Source: Bacillota bacterium (lineage in GTDB: Bacteria > Bacillota > Clostridia > Christensenellales > SZUA-584). From it: 64,000 nucleotides of DNA. Positions 18,201-26,356 of this stretch are shown here, in pieces. Each line of letters begins with the position of its first letter. The first letter of the stretch is position 1. The stretch covers positions 186,001 to 250,000 of the forward strand of contig JAEWTW010000017.1 in the NCBI GenBank assembly GCA_023397655.1, written 5' to 3'. The notes below the pieces were generated by a model, which was not told the DNA's origin, did not search any database, and saw only the letters and a program-made list of their open reading frames with translations. Made by a program: the position numbers and the translations under genes.

Positions 18201-21200
18201 AGCGTATCGTTATCATCTTCCTCATCCTGTACTGTGAAGCCAACAACTCCGGTTCCGTCGGCAGAATCCTCCGGTATACCGGAGATGTCGTCGATGCCGG
18301 ATATTGTCGGTGCGTCGTTGACGGGCGTAACGGTGACCGTCACCTGAGCGCCCGACACTGCGTCGGAACCGTCCTTCACCTGATACGTAAACGTATCCGT
18401 ATAGCTTGTCTTTAACGTTCTGCTGCTGTTCGGCGTATAGTTTATCTGCTGGCGTCCGTTGCTGCCAACCTGTATAACAGCAGAGCCATACTGTGTCGCA
18501 CCCACCGATGTAATTGTCAGTGTGTCGCCTTCATTGGGCAGGTCCACGTCATCGTTTACCAGCACGTCGATCATCTTAGCCGTGTTTTCATCCGTAGACG
18601 CCGCATCGTCGAGCGCCTGAGGTGCGTCGTTGACCGGCGTAACCGTCAGCACAAACGTATCGCTGTCCGTTGCACCGCCCGAGTCAGTCACAGTAACGGT
18701 GATCTCAGCCGTACCGTTCTTGTTCAGCTTGGGCATGACAGTAAACGAACAGTTTCCCGATTCATCCTGTGTCGCCGTGATGGCAGGCAGCAGCGTGCCG
18801 CTTAAGTGCGTCACCGAAACGTCCATCGTCCCCGCTGCGTCCTCCACATCTGAAACAGTAAATGTCACTTCGGGGGACAGCGTATCCTCCGGTGTGCTGA
18901 TATCTCCCAGCGGCGCTGTGATGACCGGCGCGTCGTTGACGGAATGTACCTCGACAGTGACCGTAAAGTCCGCTTCCAGACCGCCTGCATCCCGCGCTGT
19001 GTAGCTGAACGTTTCCGTACCAAACCAATTCTCGTCCGGCGTATACGTGATGCCCTTTTCGTCCGGCGTGATTTCCGCAGCGCCGTGCGCAGGGTCGTCT
19101 ACCCGCACTGCCTTTACGTCTTCCAGAGCAGGATTGGTTGTCTCATCGATGTCGTCGTTTGCGGTGACATCAATGATCACAGGTGTGTCCTCGTTCGTTT
19201 CAGCCACGTCGTCCCCGCCGGATGGCATGTCGTTCACCGGCGTCACCGTGACTGTGACGGTTGCCGTATCCTTTTCGCCTTCCTGATCGGAAATCGTATA
19301 CGAGAACGTATCCGTGCCGTTCCAGTTCGCGGCAGGCGTATAGCGGATCTTGCCCAAGGCTGCGACGGCGCTGCCATGTCCGGCACTGCCCACAGCTGTG
19401 ATGGCCAGCGTATCCCCGTCTGCCGCATCGACATCAATATCATTAGCCAGCACATCGATCAGTACGGCTGTGTCCTCCTGCGTTTCGTCACTGTCGTCCG
19501 TTGCCGCAGGTTTGTCGTTAACCGGTGTCACCGTGATATGGACAATGCCGGTGCCGGTGCTGTGCTCCGGCTGTCCGTCGTCCGCCGTCACGGTAAAGCT
19601 GTCCTCGCCCGTAAAATCGTCATTCGGCGTGTAGGTGTACGAGCCGTCAGGTGCCACCGTCACTGCGCCGTGCGCCGGGTCCGAAGCTTTGGCATACGTG
19701 ACCTCATCGTTTTCCGGATCGCTGGCTGTTACGCTGCCGCTCACCGCCGTATCCTCCGGCGTTGTGTTGTGCATCGGGCCAAATTCAGGCGGATCGTTCA
19801 CCGCTTCTATGGTGATGTTGTATATCTTTGTCGTTGTCAGCGCGCCGTCCGTCACCTTGAACTGCACCGGAATCACACCGTTCGCATTTTTTTCAGGCGT
19901 CACGGTGATAACCTTATATCCGGATACGGTGGACAGCAGCATCTGCGTATTCTTCAGCTTCGCCTGATCCTCAGAGTTCAATGTGATGATGAGATTGACC
20001 ATGGGCGTTTCCGCGTCGCTCACCACAAAATTAAACGCTCCGGTGGTATCCTCCTGCATTGTCCACTCGCCGCTGCTGCTCTCGTGCTTGCTGATCTCCG
20101 GCGCGTCGTTTTCCGGCTTCACCGTCACTTCCACACTCGCAGTGGCAGTGCCGCCATGACCGTCGCTGACGTCATAGCTGAAGCTTTCCGAGCCGTAGAA
20201 GTTGAGTCCCGGCGTATACGTCACCTTGCTCCCGTCCGTTGAAACGCTGCCCGATTCGCTGCAGCCATAAACGTTCGTGATCGTCAGCTCGTCATAATCG
20301 GGATCGTTGTCGTTGGCCAGCACATCGATTTCGGTTACCTGGTCTTCTGTGATTTCAACCGCATCGTTTGAAAGCCGCGGCGGATCATTCATCGGCTCCA
20401 CAGTCACTGTCACCGACGCGGTATCCGTTGCCCCGTTATCATCCGACACGGTATAGTCAAAAGTTGTCGTGCCGTAATAGTCTCCACCGATGCTGAAGGT
20501 GACGGTGCCGTTGCGGTTGTTGGTTACCGTACCCGCCGAAACGCCTGAGATGGAGATGACCTCCAGTTCAGTGTCCTCCACATCCGTGTCGTTGGCCGTT
20601 ACATCGATGGTCACGCTTGTTGTGCCGGCAGTCGTACCCACTTTCTCCTGCACCGTTGCGGTATCATCCGCCGCAACCGGTACGTCGTTGACTGGTATCA
20701 CGCTCAGCTGAAACGCTGCCTCAGCTGTCAGTTCACCGTCGTCTGCCGTTATACCGATAACCGCAGTTCCAAACGCATTGGCCTTGGGCTTAACAGTCAG
20801 CTTCATCTCGCTGCCCGATACATGTATAATGCTGATATCATTCGCATCCACGATAGCTTCATTACCGGAAGTAAAGCTGTATCCGGATGCTCCGCTCATA
20901 TCGTCGTCCACGTCCGTCACGTAAAGCGTGATGTCCTTGTCTGTATCTTCAAATGTACTCTGATAATACGCAAGGCCGGAAATCACCGGCGGGTCGTTTA
21001 TGGGCAATACGTTGAGCGATGCTGTCCTTTTGCTGACCAGACCGCCGTCTTTGTCGTCAGCGACACTGAACACCAGTTCATCCTCGCCAAAGAAATCCTC
21101 ATCGGGCGTGTAGGTGATCGTCCCATCCGGGTTTACGGCAGCTGCCCCGTGCTCCGGACCGTCTTCGCTGCCGATGGAAACGGAAAGATCGTCACCGTCT

Positions 21201-24200
21201 ACATCGCTGTTCGCGGTCACAACGCTGAATTTGACAGATGTGTCCTCATACAGGGATTTGCTGATGTCGCGGATAATCGGCTCGTCGTCCACGGGATTCA
21301 CGGTCAGCACTATCGTCCGCTCCGTCTCCGCCAGACCGTCGCTCGCACCCACGATGATATTAATACTGCCGTTGGCATTAACGCCCGGTACCGCCGTGAC
21401 ATGCGCTGTGCCCGTACCCCTGCTGTACGACACGCTTAAAATCAGCGGTACAGGCGCTGATGTGGAAGCGTTATGTGCGTAAGCATAGAAATGAAGCTCA
21501 TTGTCCGGACAGTCCGCATCGTGAAAATCCACGTCGAATTCAATGCCTGAAGAGTCCTCGTCGCAGGAAAGGCTGGATGGTGCGCTGTCGATCACCGGCG
21601 GATCATTGACCGGATATATCTTCAGATGGATCGTGCCTGATGCCTGCAGTGTGTTTCCTTCATTCGCTACGGTATAGGTGATGCCTGCGCTGCCGTTCTG
21701 ATTCTCAGCAGGCGTAAACAGCACCGTGTTGTCAGTATTGTCGCTGTCTGTGAATGTGCCCAGCGTCGTGCTGCCCAGTGTCACCTCATAATCCAAGTTG
21801 CCTGGATTATGGACGGGCAGTGAAATTTCGAACGCGCTGGCGTCCTCCATACATTCTATATACCGGTCGCCGCACCAGAGCGTGCCGGAGAAATCGGTGC
21901 CGATATGGATCGTCGCAACATCAGATTTGTAATCGCCGGTCGCATCAGCACGGTCGATCACCCGATATATCACAGAATCCCCGCCGTTATCATTGGGCGA
22001 TGCGCCGCTTCGCGTATAGGTGATTGTCCCGGTTTCTTCATCGATAACAGCTGTTCCGTACTGGCCTTGCGTAACGATCTGATATGTCTTCAGAATATCA
22101 CCGGTATCCGGGTCCTCATCATTCGCCAGTACATCGACGACACCCGATGCGCCGCCCGTGTTGGGGAGCGCCAGCCAGTCGTCCCAGGCGATGGGCGCGT
22201 CATTGACCGGTGTAACGTGAATCGTGACGCTGGCGGCTACAGTGGACTGTCCGTCCGACAGCCTGTATACCAGCGTTTCTTCGCCGTTCCAGTTGGTGTG
22301 CGGCGTATAGGTGTATGTATTGCCGCTCCTCGAAAGGAAGCCGTGGGACGGCGATGATATGTTGTTGATCCAAATGGTGTCGTTTTCAGGATCGCTGTCG
22401 TTGGCCAGCATATCCAGCACAGCCGGCGTATCCTCGTCGGTGGTAAAATCGTCGTCCACCGCCACCGGAGCGTCGTTGGCCGGGCTCACGTACAGCTTGA
22501 ACTCCATACTGGCTTCGTTTCCCGTTGTATCCTGCACCGTTATTGTGATGACGCTCTCACCGCTCATATCCGCAAGCGGACTCAGCCGGACGCCGTACTG
22601 CCCATCACCGTATTCCTGCACATCGACACAGGCTTCATTGTCTTCCGGCAGCAACGCACTGTTGGACGACGCGATGCTGATGTCAAAGTATTCTGCAATA
22701 TCTTCGTCCGTTACACTGAACGGGAGATATCCCGTAGAACCATCCTCTGTGATGTACTGATCGCCGATATCCGTGATGACCGGCGTATGAGATACGCTGT
22801 TGATATCCAGCGTGACAGTCGCCGTCGATTCGGCCGTCGTCTCGTCACCGTCCGATATGGTGTATGTAAACGTCTTCTCCCCTTGCTCACCATTGCCCGC
22901 AATATAAACGAACATCTTTGTCGCCGGGTTATATGTCAGCTGGCCGTCCAGACCGACGCCGATGCTTCCAACAACCGCCAGATCGTCTCCGTCCGGATCA
23001 TGATCGTTCAAAAGCACGCTGAACGTCTGTCTGCCGGAAATAGGTATGTAAACGCGGTCGTTCACTGCCACTGGCGCATCCGGCACGGGATTGACTTCGA
23101 GCTCGAAGCTGTCCGTGGTTTTCGTGCTGCCGTCACTCACAGATACGGTTATGGTTGCGATGCCGTAAGCATCCGGCATTAGGGTTATGCTGAGCGAGCA
23201 GGTACCGTCTCCGTTGTTTGTGACAGCAATACCCGTTGTAGAGATCAGCTGTGAATCGTTGCTGCCTGCCTTGACAATGAGGTCCGCCGCGTTCGTTTCC
23301 TCGTCACTGATGTTGATGACGATGGGTGACAGCGTCACATCCTCATCGGTGGCGTATGTTTCCTGCGCTATCGTGATGACCGGCGCGTCATTGGCGGGCG
23401 CCGCGACAAGGCGGCACGTCCCGGTATCCTGTTCGTGTCCATCGGAAACAATATAAGTGAAAATATCCACGCCCTCGTAGTCGTCAGCGGGATAATAGTA
23501 GTAAGCTGTTTTGCTTTCATCTACCGGCTCCAGCACACCGATTGTGGTTGAAGAAGCAATATCCACGAAGACCAGTTCATCTCCGTCGATATCCGTATCA
23601 TTGCCGACCAGCGTATCCGTGAGTATTGTGATTCGCCCGGCGTCCTCACCGTATTCTATGGTATCCGCCACGGCAACAGGCGGATCGTTTACGTTGCTGA
23701 TGTGCAGCACGAACGAATCCGTCACAGTGGCAAAGCCGTCGCCCAGCGACAGGTTGACGGTCACATCTCCGAACATATCAGCTTCAGGTGTTACCTTTAT
23801 CGTTACCGCGTCATCTGCGTCGCCGAGGCCTTCCACGCTCATCGCACTGAGCAGCGTGTCGTCCATGGAAACTGCCTGAAGCATCAGGCTTTCCGTTTCG
23901 GTCTCTACGTCATGGATACCGAAGGTAATCTCCGCATCCACACTGTCTTCGGGTATGGAATAGGAGTCGCTCAGTCCGATGAACTTCGGGTCGTCAGGAA
24001 CACCCGTTACGGTGACCTGTACAGTGGCTTCGCTCTGCAGCCCTTCAGCGTCTGTGATCCTGTAGGTGAAGCTGTCTTTACCGAACCAGTCTGTGTCCGG
24101 CGTGTAGCGCACCTTGCCATCCGCCAGTTCCGTCACACCATGCGCGCCGTTTTGCGCGGACAGCAGCGATATCGCATCACTTTCGCCGGTGTGCAGGTCT

Positions 24201-26206
24201 GGGTCGTCGTCGTTACCCAGCACATCAATATCCACCGGCGTATCCTCCGATGTTGCCGCTTCATCTGCCACAGCCAAAGGCGCATCGTTGACCGGAGTGA
24301 CGCTGACATATACCGTTGCTGTGCCCGTACCGCCCGCTCCATCGGACACGGTGTACGCGAAACTGTCTTCGCCGCAGTAATTGAGCGCCGGCGTGTATTT
24401 GATCCGCCCGGCCACAATGGATGCCAAGCCGTGCCCGGGTGAACCGACTCCGGATACCGTCAGTGCGTCACCGTCCACATCCGTATCGTTTGCGGCTGCA
24501 TCGATGAACAGACTGGTATCCTCCGGCGTGGTCATGCCGGTATCATCCTGTGCTGTCGGATTGTCATTCACGGGTGAAACGGTAACGAGAAAGCTGTCGG
24601 TTACCACTTCGCCCTGCTCGTCCTCCACTTCCACGGTGATCGTCACCGGGCCGCCGTATTGGTTCAGCGTGGGCGTTATATCAAAGCTGATTGCATCCGA
24701 TGTTTGATGTTTTTCTATTTCGGAGATCAGGTCGGTATCCGAAGACGAAATGCGGACGATCAGTGCATCCAGCGCCGTTTCGCCGTCGCTGGCGTTAACT
24801 GGTACATTGACGGTCTCGTCTTCATTGATCGTCATGTCCAGTATGTCCACGAGCGAAGGGGCCGTGTTGATCGAGTATTCACCGAGATCGTAATTACCGG
24901 CGTTGTCCGAAACGAATACGGTATAGACCCCGCCGGAGCTGACGGTGAACTGCCCGTCTGAGATGGCTGTTCCGCCGGCAGCAAACCATGCCGCGTCACG
25001 GCTGCCCGCAGCGTATTTAACCGTTTTTATACCGCTGAGCCCTTCGTCGCTCACGTCTACGCTCACCACACAGCTGCCGCTGTGTACCGTCTGCGTAACA
25101 AGATTGATGGATGGAGGCAGCTTGTCAATTGAAATGGTGTCGCTGAGTTCCGCGGATGTATTGCCTGCTTCATCCGCCACGGCGACCCGGATATCAAACA
25201 CGCCGTTTTCGCTGACAGAGAAGTTCTCCGGCATATCCTTCCAGGCATCTTCTCCCAGCTTGTAGATATATTTTTCAGGCGCGCCGCTGCTCTCGCCCAG
25301 AGCGGGCACAGTGACGCTCACATCGGTGTTCGTCCACGATTCGTGCGACAGTGTGAGGTAAGCAGGCGCGGATGGCGGCGTCTTGTCGATGTTGTTGATG
25401 GCAGCCGTCACCGTTTCCGAGGTCTTCCCGGCGTAGTCTTTGCTGAAAAAATCACTGCTTGAGTTTGAGGACGCAGCAAATGTATAGGTTGATTCCGACG
25501 TCACTTTCGCACCGTCACGGTAGATGCCTTCGAGACCGCTGTCACTGTCCGATGCCGTCACCGTTACCGTCACTGCGCTGTTCGTCCAGCTGTTGTCGTA
25601 TTCAACATTGATATCCGGCGGGCCCGCGTCATGAATGATCAGGCTGGGGTTCTGAAAAACAACGTTATTGTCACTGTCTTCTATTATATTATCACTCGTC
25701 AGATAAACGTATATGGTCCGAGTCCCTGCAGGAACAGAGGCGTTTGACGACAGCATGACGCTGCCACTGATGCTGTTGTCCGGCTTGTTAAGCGTTACCG
25801 TCTTCAGCAGCGATCCCCCGGATGAATAGAATTCGATCGATACAGTCGGAACGTCGTTATCCGCTCCCGCTGCTCCTTCTTCGGTGACCACCGTCGTGGT
25901 ACTGAAATCTATTTCCAGACCGCCAAGATCAATCGGTGTATTCATTGAATCGTCAAATTCTATACATCCGAACGCCTGGCCGTCCGTTTTTTTAGTCATG
26001 ACAATATTGCCGTTGCTCCACGTGCTGTCAATGTATGAAAATGAGCTGCTAGTCAGATTCTCAACATCATAGCCGCGAAAGATATACTCACCCGCTCCAT
26101 GTGCAATATCATCTGCCAGCAGCAGCTGGAATACCAATGCGGCGCTGACCAGCAGCGACAATAATCTGAACCCCTTCTTTTCGAGAAACCCTGATGCCGT
26201 TTTCAT
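12263..26206 (-). CDS. Giant tandem cadherin-like (tandem-95/VCBS-type) repeat surface protein
   Basis: A single uninterrupted frame of 4,647 residues. The N-terminus has a basic start and a hydrophobic stretch (about 14-31, LLSLLVSAALVFQLLL), a signal peptide probably cut near AHGA. Then come a beta-rich domain and two or three Ig-like domains (residues 40-450). An array of about 36 domains of roughly 100 residues follows, each ending in a junction like TPVNDAPVA and holding NEDTP, NDTDVDGD (Asp-rich, likely calcium-binding) and YTP-x-xN-x-x-G-x-D-S-F motifs. The C-terminal region has FN3- and Ig-like parts, one membrane helix (about 4534-4553) and a 94-residue basic tail. There is no LPxTG motif. 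The role is probably adhesion or cell-cell contact, by analogy. The start ATG follows AGGGGAG. Confidence 0.9.
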   Translation of the reverse strand: MKTASGFLEKKGFRLLSLLVSAALVFQLLLADDIAHGAGEYIFRGYDVENLTSSSFSYIDSTWSNGNIVMTKKTDGQAFGCIEFDDSMNTPIDLGGLEIDFSTTTVVTEEGAAGADNDVPTVSIEFYSSGGSLLKTVTLNKPDNSISGSVMLSSNASVPAGTRTIYVYLTSDNIIEDSDNNVVFQNPSLIIHDAGPPDINVEYDNSWTNSAVTVTVTASDSDSGLEGIYRDGAKVTSESTYTFAASSNSSSDFFSKDYAGKTSETVTAAINNIDKTPPSAPAYLTLSHESWTNTDVSVTVPALGESSGAPEKYIYKLGEDAWKDMPENFSVSENGVFDIRVAVADEAGNTSAELSDTISIDKLPPSINLVTQTVHSGSCVVSVDVSDEGLSGIKTVKYAAGSRDAAWFAAGGTAISDGQFTVSSGGVYTVFVSDNAGNYDLGEYSINTAPSLVDILDMTINEDETVNVPVNASDGETALDALIVRISSSDTDLISEIEKHQTSDAISFDITPTLNQYGGPVTITVEVEDEQGEVVTDSFLVTVSPVNDNPTAQDDTGMTTPEDTSLFIDAAANDTDVDGDALTVSGVGSPGHGLASIVAGRIKYTPALNYCGEDSFAYTVSDGAGGTGTATVYVSVTPVNDAPLAVADEAATSEDTPVDIDVLGNDDDPDLHTGESDAISLLSAQNGAHGVTELADGKVRYTPDTDWFGKDSFTYRITDAEGLQSEATVQVTVTGVPDDPKFIGLSDSYSIPEDSVDAEITFGIHDVETETESLMLQAVSMDDTLLSAMSVEGLGDADDAVTIKVTPEADMFGDVTVNLSLGDGFATVTDSFVLHISNVNDPPVAVADTIEYGEDAGRITILTDTLVGNDTDIDGDELVFVDIASSTTIGVLEPVDESKTAYYYYPADDYEGVDIFTYIVSDGHEQDTGTCRLVAAPANDAPVITIAQETYATDEDVTLSPIVINISDEETNAADLIVKAGSNDSQLISTTGIAVTNNGDGTCSLSITLMPDAYGIATITVSVSDGSTKTTDSFELEVNPVPDAPVAVNDRVYIPISGRQTFSVLLNDHDPDGDDLAVVGSIGVGLDGQLTYNPATKMFVYIAGNGEQGEKTFTYTISDGDETTAESTATVTLDINSVSHTPVITDIGDQYITEDGSTGYLPFSVTDEDIAEYFDISIASSNSALLPEDNEACVDVQEYGDGQYGVRLSPLADMSGESVITITVQDTTGNEASMEFKLYVSPANDAPVAVDDDFTTDEDTPAVLDMLANDSDPENDTIWINNISSPSHGFLSRSGNTYTYTPHTNWNGEETLVYRLSDGQSTVAASVTIHVTPVNDAPIAWDDWLALPNTGGASGVVDVLANDEDPDTGDILKTYQIVTQGQYGTAVIDEETGTITYTRSGASPNDNGGDSVIYRVIDRADATGDYKSDVATIHIGTDFSGTLWCGDRYIECMEDASAFEISLPVHNPGNLDYEVTLGSTTLGTFTDSDNTDNTVLFTPAENQNGSAGITYTVANEGNTLQASGTIHLKIYPVNDPPVIDSAPSSLSCDEDSSGIEFDVDFHDADCPDNELHFYAYAHNASTSAPVPLILSVSYSRGTGTAHVTAVPGVNANGSINIIVGASDGLAETERTIVLTVNPVDDEPIIRDISKSLYEDTSVKFSVVTANSDVDGDDLSVSIGSEDGPEHGAAAVNPDGTITYTPDEDFFGEDELVFSVADDKDGGLVSKRTASLNVLPINDPPVISGLAYYQSTFEDTDKDITLYVTDVDDDMSGASGYSFTSGNEAIVDANDISIIHVSGSEMKLTVKPKANAFGTAVIGITADDGELTAEAAFQLSVIPVNDVPVAADDTATVQEKVGTTAGTTSVTIDVTANDTDVEDTELEVISISGVSAGTVTNNRNGTVTFSIGGDYYGTTTFDYTVSDDNGATDTASVTVTVEPMNDPPRLSNDAVEITEDQVTEIDVLANDNDPDYDELTITNVYGCSESGSVSTDGSKVTYTPGLNFYGSESFSYDVSDGHGGTATASVEVTVKPENDAPEISKHESSSGEWTMQEDTTGAFNFVVSDAETPMVNLIITLNSEDQAKLKNTQMLLSTVSGYKVITVTPEKNANGVIPVQFKVTDGALTTTKIYNITIEAVNDPPEFGPMHNTTPEDTAVSGSVTASDPENDEVTYAKASDPAHGAVTVAPDGSYTYTPNDDFTGEDSFTVTADDGQPEHSTGTGIVHITVTPVNDKPAATDDSDETQEDTAVLIDVLANDIDVDAADGDTLAITAVGSAGHGSAVAALGKIRYTPAANWNGTDTFSYTISDQEGEKDTATVTVTVTPVNDMPSGGDDVAETNEDTPVIIDVTANDDIDETTNPALEDVKAVRVDDPAHGAAEITPDEKGITYTPDENWFGTETFSYTARDAGGLEADFTVTVEVHSVNDAPVITAPLGDISTPEDTLSPEVTFTVSDVEDAAGTMDVSVTHLSGTLLPAITATQDESGNCSFTVMPKLNKNGTAEITVTVTDSGGATDSDTFVLTVTPVNDAPQALDDAASTDENTAKMIDVLVNDDVDLPNEGDTLTITSVGATQYGSAVIQVGSNGRQQINYTPNSSRTLKTSYTDTFTYQVKDGSDAVSGAQVTVTVTPVNDAPTISGIDDISGIPEDSADGTGVVGFTVQDEEDDNDTLQISVTSTNTELFPLASITVVNTEGGDGSERTVQAIPAANKFGLSTIRLTVKDEEGLTSYEEFTVSVDSVDDTPMNGDDAFTVVEDVRTQLNVRPNDDVDYLTSPDDIEIIGIAQEPQHGTVEIDEDGEFIYYTTYQNSNEEDSFIYSIKDHGGTEGSNEYNFTVLISVTPVNDPPVITYLGDPSYTVNECVPQNDIPFTVTDVDNDTDISDGSVEVSLAAASSNPILVRYGVNIDATSGDQRNIDIQPYLKWNGSTTITITATDPGGLTDTESFEFVVLSVNDAPVAINDAFVISEDEQTSLDVLGNDEDDDLDTNPDTERLYVASVTDSDPNAVITVSADEKGVDIDPKPDYNGPVTFTYVTKDAAGLLSNEATVTVTVTQVNDAPVADDDSAVTNEDTPVSIDVLEGDSDVDMTAGLNDHPESEAITISIDEPGLLAPSHGGIEVSDGKIVYTPNTNYNGSDTFEYNADDGEALTRATVTVAISQVNDNPVAVTDNVSTEEDHAVDIFPLDNDTDTDALETLNEDELHLLADLTLVSAEILGTPHGTLEQEGSKLIYTPYANSFDGDVILYEAEDGHGGSDTGAINVSVISVNDLPVFVAVPDDMNLAEDGADGVGSLTVSDVETAGDALTVTVVSSTKPLMVGLGDVTITAGTGGERTVTVNPKDNQNGSAVITLRVTDEDGGYTDCTFTVDVSMINDPPVAMDDTAIISEDSSYAKDWSLLTGEVDIETNDDTLTVDILTEAEHGTAAVDGDNIAYVPDADWNGVDSFVYKVTDDLGLFDTGTITITVQQVNDAPVADDDSAMTNEDTPVLIDVLSGDTDIDQKPGLNANPLAEVLFISIDEPDLLAPTHGSITVDDGEILYTPYENYNGSDTFEYNADDGEATDKATVTVTIRQVNDDPTAVTDYAETADEIPVSVNVLENDTDIDTEADLNEDERHSLDTLSVESCAFEGEAFGTLLLEDGIITFTPGPGFPGVQLISYVLLDGHGGSSTGYLSIEEDGENDAPEARDDLITTEEDTPVTFNVLSNDRDRDPGDTLSFVMFTDSTDSLPGTFSTEDDGTVVYTPEANYHGSFTLGYQMCDAEGLTDIAEITFTVTAVNDKPSAEDDTVTTPEDTALNIDVSGLISDPDIATDDDSLTVSVEEGDGPEHGDVTVTGSTIKYTPDANWNGQEILSYTVADEAGEKDAGTITVNVTPVNDAPSAAADTVSINEDSSVLVHVLNNDTDVDMNAALNASVQEPLSVETVIQQPAHGTAEPEEDGIRYTPADDFNGTDSFTYRATDGNYGSVATVSVTVRQVNDNPLAAGDSASTTDGDEVLIDVLANDTDIDTDALLNLDELHSRSGFMVTSAGTPSHGTVAIKNGKISYLPGATFAGTDSFAYTMADGHGGSGTAIVNVTVSSANDPPDVPVVHTPANGQRYGGAATINVMWSGFDIDGDLLTYTLQYFDGSVWRPVASNLLVTTNEFTIPSTLASITSLQFRVSASDAEFTSDYGYSGRVSVDKDIPKDVVVTMKTADGRGYTAGTWTNQNVIVTAVSVKDASAVSFRYALEDKAFATGANKTVTNGVHNVFIEAKDEFGNKAEFGGYLARIDKQVPAVPDSVVSVTGGKAAIRLSLLADPGSSGNRTMTMPDGTKATLTGLQETIWTASQNGTYAFSLSDTAGNTTEFSVAVSELDETPPEISCESAPYVIGETSADVITAALSFSDDMSEITAKGFAVSTDSQYSGVYASYTESITLADPGTYYIHAMAQNAFGLTARKTFGPFIVAGAEPVPSVGDDTPEPVKGDVVMDPKEITGDGKQIRLPGGEWTDSLVLEDIAPGTYLVEIIDEEGNIQVVEVTITDEAIAAGRWQPHDKAGVSWLLWAGIGLALLLLLLLVLCRNTVIDICTIDDSGREKVLRTMRWLKRRKDTVYVDLRNRHVLNAEYGRLTLTKAFTKRMKGKAVIIRLEGDVVLDAEVPEDIRGRFEAMIDRWR
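13985..17353 (-). repeat. Higher-order repeat of four-domain modules within the giant gene
   Basis: Domains in this part follow an A-B-C-D order that recurs. Module 1 runs about 17353-16100, module 2 about 16100-14890, and an incomplete module 3 (A-B-C) about 14890-13985. The B domains share phrases such as VNDAPVADDDSA, ISIDEP and YNGSDTFEYNADDGEA; the C domains share TDxDxxxxLNxDExHS. The period is about 1.2 kb. Confidence 0.75.
13985..24570 (-). repeat. Array of about 35 cadherin-like domain junctions inside the giant gene
   Basis: I counted 35 domain junctions of the form [TSR]-x-V-N-D-x-P from the first at about 24560-24572 to the last at about 13970-13992. Spacing is mostly 290-350 bases. 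Neighbouring units differ clearly in sequence, so this is an old, diverged array rather than a recently amplified satellite. Exceptions to the junction include PDAP, SHTP and DDEP variants. Confidence 0.85.
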
Positions 26207-26356
26207 TTTATCTCCCCTACCAATAAACTGGACCCGCCATTAAGGCGCAAAATAATAATTCGTATATTCATAAACCGGAAAAGAAATTTCAAGCAGACAT
26301 AAATAGAATCATCGATCAAAACTCTCTGATTTTTCCGAATAAACTTAATGTTTCTG

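Noticed and set aside
13985..24570. Regular repeats that could suggest a CRISPR array
   Set aside because: The period is about 300 bases, the units are diverged, and they code for protein domains in one frame.
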